Assembly: GCA_011525445.1 (NCBI GenBank)
Contig: WTGE01000149.1
Span: forward strand, 1-12,445
Length of the DNA: 12,445 nt
Source: Synechococcus sp. CO36386bin_37
Lineage (GTDB): Bacteria > Cyanobacteriota > Cyanobacteriia > PCC-6307 > Cyanobiaceae
Direction of reading: 5' to 3'
In this document: positions 7,547 to 12,445 of the stretch, in pieces
How positions within the stretch are numbered: the stretch's first letter is position 1
How the letters are laid out: each line of letters starts with the position of its first letter
Made by a program: the position numbers and the translations under genes
The notes under the pieces: model-generated
The model's database searches: none
The model's input: the letters and a program-made list of their open reading frames with translations, nothing else
What the model was told of the DNA's origin: nothing

Positions 7547-7560
7547 GTCCCCTGAGGTTG

Positions 7561-8628
7561 ATGCTGCGCCTGGTGCTGATGGGAATCGGCTTGGGCGTCA
7601 TTACAGGGTCCGCCCTCAAGCTTGCCGGACCGGCCGTACAGAGCGGAGATCTCGCTCTGCCCACATGGCTTGCACCGATCGTTCCCACCCCACCGCAAGC
7701 TGGTCCTGAGACCCCTGAGGTTGTCGCTCCAAATCCGCCGAGCAGCACGAACACGCTGGGCCAATTCGAAACCAAACAAGAACTGAAGGCTTTAAGCGAA
7801 CGCTGGCAGAATCTGGCGGGCCTTGAACCGGATCTGAAGGTCAGCGCCTTCATGCTCGCACTCGATGACGGCCGGTATGCACAACTCAACCCTGACACAG
7901 CATTACCTGCGGCCAGTGCCATTAAGACGCCGATCCTGCTGGTGGCTCTCGAAGAACTCGATGCAGGAAGGCTGAGCTGGAATGAACCGCTCATCCTCAA
8001 CAAAACAGTTGTTGGAGGCGGGGCAGGTTGGATGGCAAGCAAGCCGCTTGGGACCCGTTTCCCAACCTTCGAGGTGGCGACGGAAATGATTCGAGTCAGT
8101 GACAACACCGCAACCAATCTCCTGATCGAACGGGTCGGTGGACGCGATGATCTGAACGCCCGCTTCGACAGCTTGGGGCTGAGCGCCACCAAAGTGAACA
8201 ACTGGCTACCTGATTTAAAAGGCACCAACACAACAAGCGCCCGCGACTTGGCTCGATCAATCGCTCTGGTCGATACGGGAGAGGCACTCTCGATTCGCGG
8301 TCGTGATTTGTTCAGGGAAGTGATGGGAACGTCCGTCACCAACCGCTTGCTCCCCGGTGGGTTGCTGAAGGGTCTTGGTGGCAGTCAAGGGAAACCCGAT
8401 GAAAGCCTCATGATCAAGGGCTACCGCGTTTTGAACAAAACTGGTGATATTGGAATTGCTTACGCCGATGCAGGCCTGATTGAACTCCCGGATGGCCGTC
8501 GTGCTGTTGCTGCCTTTCTGGTGAAAGGTCCATTCAATGATCCCCGCTCGACGGAGCTCATCCGCAACATGGCTGCCGCCATGGCTCCAGTGCTCAAACC
8601 CAAGCCAGCGCCCCCTCGTCAACGCTGA
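7561..8628 (+). CDS. Class A beta-lactamase-fold serine hydrolase, lacks Glu166 equivalent
   Basis: A membrane-anchored or exported protein of about 355 residues with the penicillin-recognising serine hydrolase fold. An N-terminal hydrophobic segment (about 1-20) is followed by a Pro-rich linker (about 35-65). The active-site motifs are SAIK (SxxK, about 119-122), SDN (180-182) and KTG (293-295). Aligned without gaps from SDN to the omega loop of TEM, the WEPELN motif becomes WLPDLK, so the general base Glu166 is Leu (about 216) and Asn170 is Lys (about 220). It may bind or be acylated by beta-lactams or peptidoglycan peptides but should deacylate poorly, so true beta-lactamase activity is doubtful. 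Start choice is uncertain: the frame is open well upstream (KPPGWGRPLR encoded just before) but no ATG or GTG occurs there after the trmJ stop; ATG 7561 is the first. It lies 23 nt before DUF3370. Confidence 0.82.
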   Translation: MLRLVLMGIGLGVITGSALKLAGPAVQSGDLALPTWLAPIVPTPPQAGPETPEVVAPNPPSSTNTLGQFETKQELKALSERWQNLAGLEPDLKVSAFMLALDDGRYAQLNPDTALPAASAIKTPILLVALEELDAGRLSWNEPLILNKTVVGGGAGWMASKPLGTRFPTFEVATEMIRVSDNTATNLLIERVGGRDDLNARFDSLGLSATKVNNWLPDLKGTNTTSARDLARSIALVDTGEALSIRGRDLFREVMGTSVTNRLLPGGLLKGLGGSQGKPDESLMIKGYRVLNKTGDIGIAYADAGLIELPDGRRAVAAFLVKGPFNDPRSTELIRNMAAAMAPVLKPKPAPPRQR

Positions 8629-8651
8629 TACCAGTTTCCGTTGTTCTCGCT

Positions 8652-10040
8652 ATGCGTCGTTTTCCGCTGTTGACCATCGCAGCTCTCTCACTGATCGCAC
8701 TTCCTGGACAGCTGTCAAAAGCTGAAAGCCATGTGAAGACGTCATTGGTCAGGGAGCAGCAGTTGCGCGCCCTTCCAGGTCAACTGGATGAGGTGATGAT
8801 GCTGAATGACAACAACCCCGAACTGATCACCGGTGAAGGGGTGCTGTTGTCAACATTTCCAGACAACAAGGGACTCAATCTTGCCTTGGATGGACGCTTT
8901 GATCTGTTCAGCCATCATGTCTTCGCCGGTACACCAGACAATCTGAACTCCACCCTCTGGCTCGCTGTCATCGCTCAACCAGTGGGGAAGGATCCAGTCA
9001 CGCTCGATGTGCTTGGTGGCAGCACCTCTCTTTCACAGGCGACTCAACCAGGCCAGACAGCAGCGCCATTCCTACCTCTGCCCGCTTTGATGGCAGAAAC
9101 CACCTCTCCCATCGCTTCCGGGCCGGGAAGCCGTGTGGCAGGAGACCTGCTCCGCGGCCGTCAGGCTCCTGAAATCCCCAAACAGATCACGCTTAGCCCT
9201 GGACAAGCGAATTCCTTGGTCGTCCTCCCGATTCCCGTTGCCGGCCTCAACCCGTTGCTCAATGGCCGCAACCTGCAGCTGAGGATCCAAAGCACAGGGC
9301 CTGTATATGTCGCCACGGTGGCCGCCTTTGGTCAAAACGACAAACCACCCAAGCTTGAGCACTGGAGGGCACTCCTCAGTTCCGGGACGCGCAGTCCCAA
9401 AGAACATCAGCCCACTGCAAGAGGCAGTCGAGGCAAAATCATCTATTCAAGAGTGAGCGGTATCCAAATCGGGAGCACCTGGACCGGACGGTTAAGCGAT
9501 CCGGGTTCCAACATTCTGAACATCAATGAAGCTCCGATCTCCTGGCCGATCAGCAGCCTGGAACGGGGGGAGCTTGGAACCGGACAAGTGCAGACAGCAG
9601 AACTACAGAAATTTGATCAAGGAACAGCCTGGGCTGCTCACGGAAATTACGGGGTGGAGTATGACCTCACTCTTCCATTGCACAACCCCAATCAAAATGA
9701 ACGCAAGGTTTCAATCGCCTTGGAATCACCCGACAAACGGGGGAGTGGAAACGGCAAATTGCAGTTCAAACCTGGTGACAGTGGGCCTGTGATGTTTCGC
9801 GGACCTGTTGAAATCAGCGGACTCGATGGGTCAAGCGGCAGGGCAATGGGACCACGTCGATTCCATCTCGTTCTGCGCCGAGGTCAGGAGGGTCCCCAAC
9901 TTGGGACTGTGACTCTGGGGCCTGGACAGAGCAGACGAGTCCGCGTGCGACTGGTCTATCCCGCAGATGCCACACCGCCTCAGGTCCTCACTGTGCTGCC
10001 TGTGAAACAATCCAGTTCAACAACCTTCCAACACCCGTGA
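8652..10040 (+). CDS. Exported DUF3370 family protein
   Basis: A 462-residue protein that resembles the DUF3370 family, seen mainly in cyanobacteria and of unknown function. It begins with a clear signal peptide: MRRF, a hydrophobic core to about residue 18, and a likely cleavage near SKA-ES at about 24-25. The mature part is rich in Gly, Pro, Ser and Leu, without membrane segments or Cys pairs. It contains repeated beta-like stretches such as LRPGQ/LSPGQ/LGPGQ-type turns (ALPGQL near 40, LSPGQ near 179, LGPGQ near 422), suggesting an all-beta secreted or periplasmic protein. HGNYGVEYDLTLPLHNPN (about 331-348) and the C-terminal RVRVRLVYPADATPPQVLTV lie in what I take to be the conserved core. 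Its stop overlaps the chlI GTG start by GTGA. No catalytic motif is visible. Confidence 0.82.
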   Translation: MRRFPLLTIAALSLIALPGQLSKAESHVKTSLVREQQLRALPGQLDEVMMLNDNNPELITGEGVLLSTFPDNKGLNLALDGRFDLFSHHVFAGTPDNLNSTLWLAVIAQPVGKDPVTLDVLGGSTSLSQATQPGQTAAPFLPLPALMAETTSPIASGPGSRVAGDLLRGRQAPEIPKQITLSPGQANSLVVLPIPVAGLNPLLNGRNLQLRIQSTGPVYVATVAAFGQNDKPPKLEHWRALLSSGTRSPKEHQPTARGSRGKIIYSRVSGIQIGSTWTGRLSDPGSNILNINEAPISWPISSLERGELGTGQVQTAELQKFDQGTAWAAHGNYGVEYDLTLPLHNPNQNERKVSIALESPDKRGSGNGKLQFKPGDSGPVMFRGPVEISGLDGSSGRAMGPRRFHLVLRRGQEGPQLGTVTLGPGQSRRVRVRLVYPADATPPQVLTVLPVKQSSSTTFQHP

Positions 10041-11125
10041 GTGCACCGCGCAAGCGCAGAGTTTTTCCTTTCACCGCCGTGATCGGTCAGGAGGAGATGA
10101 AGTTGGCGCTTCTGCTGAATGTGATCGACCCGCGGATTGGCGGTGTGATGATCATGGGAGACCGCGGCACAGGCAAATCCACCACGATTCGCGCACTGGC
10201 TGACTTGCTCCCTGGTATAGAAGTCGTGTCAGGCGACCCCTACAACAGTTCACTGAACGACCCTGATCTACAAAGCAGCGATGTCAGGCAACGCATCGAA
10301 CTTGGTGAGACTCTCAGCACGGAGACACGCCAAGTTCCCATGGTTGATCTTCCCCTGGGAGCAACTGAAGATCGCCTCTGCGGCACGATTGATATAGAAA
10401 AAGCTCTCAGTGAAGGTGTTCGTGCCTTTGAACCAGGGCTTCTCGCCAAAGCGAACCGCGGACTCCTTTACGTTGACGAGGTCAACCTGCTTGACGACCA
10501 CTTAGTCGACGTCTTACTCGATTCAGCGGCATCAGGATGGAACACTGTTGAGCGTGAAGGGGTTTCCGTACGTCACCCCGCCCGTTTTGTCCTGATTGGG
10601 TCGGGGAACCCAGAGGAGGGAGAATTGCGTCCACAACTGCTCGATCGCTTTGGGATGAGCGTGGAAGTCCGCACTGTTCGTGATCCTGAATTGAGAGTGA
10701 AGGTGGTGGATCAACGAACAGCCTTTGATGAGAATCCGGAAGCTTTCAGTGAAAACGTGACATCTGTTCAGGAGGCCCTGCAGGCCAAAGTTGTGGAAGC
10801 CCAACAACGCCTGGAACAAGTTTCCATCGATGATGATCTTCGACTGAGTATCTCATCGGTTTGCGGAGAACTTGATGTGGATGGGCTGCGTGGGGACATC
10901 GTCACCAATCGAGCTGCCCGAGCTCTTGCGGCGTTTGAAGGACGCACGGAAGTCAGCGAAGATGACGTTGCCCGAGTGGTGTCGTGCTGTCTGCGCCATC
11001 GACTGAGAAAAGATCCCCTTGAGCAGATCGACTCTGGAGATCGGGTTGTGAAGGTGTTCTGCAAAGTGTTTGAACGCAATGAATCCAATGATCGAGCTGA
11101 ATTTCAATTGACTCTGGCCGGCTGA
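10037..11125 (+). CDS. chlI: Magnesium chelatase ATPase subunit ChlI
   Basis: ChlI is the AAA+ ATPase that, with ChlD, drives ChlH to insert Mg2+ into protoporphyrin IX, the first step specific to chlorophyll. The 362-residue product has the family N-terminus RRVFPFTAVIGQEEMKLALLL. The Walker A is GDRGTGKST (41-49), the Walker B LLYVDE (143-148), and the arginine-finger/sensor region GSGNPEEGELRPQLLDRFG is at about 188-206. It also has the C-terminal helical lid with LRGDIVTNRAARALAA. GTG 10037 overlaps the stop of the DUF3370 gene and no better start lies near. chlD and chlH are not in the window. ruvC starts 6 nt downstream, so the two are surely co-transcribed despite unrelated roles. Confidence 0.97.
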   Translation: MSAPRKRRVFPFTAVIGQEEMKLALLLNVIDPRIGGVMIMGDRGTGKSTTIRALADLLPGIEVVSGDPYNSSLNDPDLQSSDVRQRIELGETLSTETRQVPMVDLPLGATEDRLCGTIDIEKALSEGVRAFEPGLLAKANRGLLYVDEVNLLDDHLVDVLLDSAASGWNTVEREGVSVRHPARFVLIGSGNPEEGELRPQLLDRFGMSVEVRTVRDPELRVKVVDQRTAFDENPEAFSENVTSVQEALQAKVVEAQQRLEQVSIDDDLRLSISSVCGELDVDGLRGDIVTNRAARALAAFEGRTEVSEDDVARVVSCCLRHRLRKDPLEQIDSGDRVVKVFCKVFERNESNDRAEFQLTLAG

Positions 11126-11131
11126 CCAACG

Positions 11132-11614
11132 TTGAGGATTCTCGGAATTGATCCAGGACTTGCACGGGTCGGCTACGGAGTGATTGATGTTGAACCTCGA
11201 ACAGAAAAACAGAAAGGATCTCAGCGGATGATCGATTGCGGAATCATCCGCACCGATCCCAATCGAAGCGATGGAGAAAGAATGGTTGAAATTTCCCGTG
11301 ACTTGCGGCAAATCATTCGGATCCATCAACCGGAATTAGCCAGTGTGGAGAAGTTTTTTTTCTATCGCTCGAACAACACAATTGCGGTTGTTCAAGCCAG
11401 AGGTGTATTGATCATGACGCTGGCCCGATTTGGATTGCCCATTGTTGAATTCCCGCCCATGCAGATCAAACAGGCACTCACTGGTCACGGCCATGCGGAC
11501 AAGAACGAGGTGCTCGATGCAGTGATGCGAGAACTCAATCTCAATTCACCACCACGTCCTGATGACGCTGCCGATGCATTAGCCGTAGCCTTGACAGGTT
11601 GGTTTCAGCGTTGA
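11132..11614 (+). CDS. ruvC: Holliday junction endonuclease RuvC
   Basis: RuvC cuts Holliday junctions moved by RuvAB, resolving recombination intermediates. The 160-residue protein has the RNase H-like fold with the four acidic catalytic residues in place: Asp7 (ILGIDPGLARVGYG), Glu73 (ASVEKFFFYRSN), and Asp145 and Asp148 (PDDAADALAVAL). The motif VVQARGVLI and KNEVLDAVMREL are also typical. Start is TTG 11132, which puts the catalytic aspartate at residue 7 as in E. coli RuvC; no ATG or GTG is available in frame upstream before the chlI stop. The segment PRTEKQKGSQ near residues 22-31 is a small charged insertion. No obvious terminator follows the gene. Confidence 0.96.
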   Translation: MRILGIDPGLARVGYGVIDVEPRTEKQKGSQRMIDCGIIRTDPNRSDGERMVEISRDLRQIIRIHQPELASVEKFFFYRSNNTIAVVQARGVLIMTLARFGLPIVEFPPMQIKQALTGHGHADKNEVLDAVMRELNLNSPPRPDDAADALAVALTGWFQR

Positions 11615-11700
11615 TCTATCCCTAAACCTGCTTTATCGAAATTTCTCGGAAAATAAACAACCCTGGTCAAACAACAAACGGTTTCACTGAAACACAACAT

Positions 11701-11871
11701 TCAGAGTGTTCGAGAACCCTTCATGGAGCTGTTTAGCTCTTGGACCAACAAATCAGCAGCCAACATCGACAATCCTATTCCCATCAAAGCGAGAGCGATG
11801 CCTTTATTATCGTCTGCAGCATTGAATACTTTTCTAGAAAGATCTTGATGTTGCTTCCAAGAAAAGTACAT
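11701..11871 (-). CDS. Hypothetical small membrane protein (56 aa)
   Basis: I do not recognise this protein. From ATG 11871 it is 56 residues: a charged N-terminus (MYFSWKQHQDLSRK), an acidic patch (ADDNK), one hydrophobic helix (about 24-43, GIALALMGIGLSMLAADLLV), then QELNSS and a basic tail. That pattern fits a single-pass small membrane protein. The frame continues upstream to a TTG at 11943, but that extension has an unlikely composition. No Shine-Dalgarno is seen at 11871; TATAAA at 11898-11893 (minus strand) is a possible -10 giving a very short leader. The gene is convergent with ruvC, 86 bp away. It may be spurious, but the helix bounded by charges and the promoter-like element speak for it. 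Confidence 0.45.
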   Translation of the reverse strand: MYFSWKQHQDLSRKVFNAADDNKGIALALMGIGLSMLAADLLVQELNSSMKGSRTL

Positions 11872-12001
11872 AAAAACCAAGCGTGACAATGGTTTATAAG
11901 ACAATAAGACGTGCCAATGGCAGCGATAAACAGCATCAGGCAATAGTCTGTAATAACAGTTATGTATTCAGATGAGCATTAAAGCGCCAGATCTGTTGCA
12001 A

Positions 12002-12046
12002 AAACTACCTGACTGATTTGCACCTCAAGCCTCGACGGGGTAGTTT
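12002..12046 (+). promoter_or_regulatory. Long-loop hairpin in the leader of the small gene at 12070
   Basis: AAACTACC (12002-12009) and GGTAGTTT (12039-12046) are perfect 8-base complements, extendable by one G-T pair, enclosing a 29-nt loop. The hairpin ends 23 nt before the GTG start of the downstream small gene. A stem of this length could be chance in this many bases, and I see no known riboswitch or T-run. It could be a 5' leader structure; no function is claimed. Confidence 0.3.
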
Positions 12047-12069
12047 CTGGGGGCCATCGCAGCAGAGAT

Positions 12070-12246
12070 GTGGACCCGATTGCTCTAACCATTGGACAGA
12101 TGTTCGAAATCGAAAAGTTATCCAGAGAGATTGATAGCTCTAAAGACGTTGAAGAGTTGCAATCCATTGCAAAAACACTGCTAAAGGCTTGGAAGCAACA
12201 GCAGGCAGCCTCCGCATGGATCATTCGTCAGCAGCAGCAACTCTGA
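12070..12246 (+). CDS. Hypothetical small Gln-rich helical protein (58 aa)
   Basis: A short protein of unknown function. From GTG 12070 it reads MDPIALTIGQMFEIEKLSRE, then IDSSKDVEELQSIAKTLLKA and WKQQQAASAWIIRQQQQL: no signal peptide or membrane segment, and almost wholly predicted amphipathic helix. The spacing of hydrophobic residues in VEELQSIAKTLLKAW and the Gln run suggest a helical hairpin or coiled-coil that binds a partner. ATG 12100 would give 48 residues; GTG 12070 is preferred because DPIALTIGQ looks like a natural N-terminus, but the choice is open. It resembles small conserved proteins of marine picocyanobacteria by general pattern only. It would be transcribed away from the minus-strand gene at 11871. 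Confidence 0.6.
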   Translation: MDPIALTIGQMFEIEKLSREIDSSKDVEELQSIAKTLLKAWKQQQAASAWIIRQQQQL

Positions 12247-12445
12247 GCAAGATCCACTTAACAATGGACTCTTAACCCTCTCTACTCTCTTGAGAAATTC
12301 AAGAATGCTGCAATTTTCCAAAGCCAAGACTTTCTTGTAGGTTCACTTTAATGCGTTGAGACAGTCAAATCCCATAACATTACTCTGTTAGTTAATTGAG
12401 ATAAAATACCAAATAAATACTTTCGATCGTTAGATACACTAAACC
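12247..12445. other. AT-rich noncoding end of the window
   Basis: I find no gene here. The stretch is clearly more AT-rich than the rest, especially after 12361. A 6-bp hairpin TCTTGA/TCAAGA (12288-12293 and 12299-12304) lies 41 nt after the small gene, with a TTTT a few bases later, so it may be a weak terminator. TAAAAT at 12402-12407 could be a -10 for a gene beyond the right edge, without a clear -35. Confidence 0.5.

Noticed and set aside
7524..8342. Long minus-strand open frame (272 codons) opposite the beta-lactamase-like gene
   Set aside because: It is an antisense shadow: the plus strand carries intact SxxK, SDN and KTG motifs, while the minus product is Ser/Arg/Pro-rich without any family pattern.
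11681..11693. GTTTCACTGAAAC palindrome as a terminator between ruvC and the minus-strand small gene
   Set aside because: The stem is only five pairs, mostly A-T, and the downstream T-richness on the minus strand is interrupted; too weak to call.
12070..12120. tRNA-like bases (a GCTCTAACC element and GTTCGAAAT resembling D-arm complement and T-loop)
   Set aside because: The two elements lie in incompatible orders on either strand and no acceptor, D, anticodon and T stems can be paired together; the bases are explained by the small coding frame.
11979..12224. Minus-strand frame of 81 codons opposite the small Gln-rich gene
   Set aside because: Ser/Cys-rich shadow of the plus-strand frame with no recognisable pattern; the plus strand has the better helical protein.
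1..12445. Defence system, prophage, transposon or CRISPR array
   Set aside because: No repeats with regular spacing, no transposase, integrase or nuclease-helicase pair, and no terminal inverted repeats were seen; almost all of the sequence is accounted for by housekeeping genes.

Overview
The window looks like a piece of a marine picocyanobacterial chromosome, most likely Synechococcus. It carries oxygenic-photosynthesis genes (petG, cytM, chlI), cyanobacteria-restricted families (a CAAD/CURT1-like membrane protein, GuaB3, DUF3370) and a sequence matching the cyanobacterial small RNA Yfr1 at its usual place between guaB and trxA. GC content is moderate and genes are tightly packed, with several 4-nt start/stop overlaps and frequent GTG/TTG starts. 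I cannot name the strain.

Layout. Bases 1-2381 (minus) hold most of gyrA, cut by the left edge at its 3' end. A 130-bp divergent gap separates it from a plus-strand CAAD-domain membrane protein (2512-3168). Next come guaB3 (3229-4392), Yfr1 (about 4449-4516), trxA (4635-4958), hisH (5000-5650) and rsmD (5647-6264). The very short petG gene lies on the minus strand (6197-6310) and overlaps the tail of rsmD. It is head-to-head with cytM (from about 6367), whose stop overlaps the start of a TrmJ-type RNA methyltransferase (6753-7478). A serine beta-lactamase-fold protein (about 7561-8628) and an exported DUF3370 protein (8652-10040) follow. The DUF3370 gene overlaps chlI (10037-11125), and ruvC lies 6 nt after chlI (11132-11614).

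The right end (11615-12445) is sparser and more AT-rich. It holds two small genes of unknown function: a minus-strand gene for a putative small membrane protein and a plus-strand gene for a Gln-rich helical peptide preceded by a possible leader hairpin.

Most of the content is housekeeping: DNA topology and repair (gyrA, ruvC), purine and histidine synthesis (guaB3, hisH), RNA modification (rsmD, trmJ), redox (trxA), photosynthetic electron transport (petG, cytM) and chlorophyll synthesis (chlI). I see no mobile element, CRISPR array, tRNA or rRNA, and no convincing new multi-gene system. The points most worth a second look are Yfr1, the antisense overlap of petG and rsmD, the beta-lactamase-like protein that lacks the deacylation Glu166 equivalent, the coupling of DUF3370 to chlI, and the two small genes at the right end.
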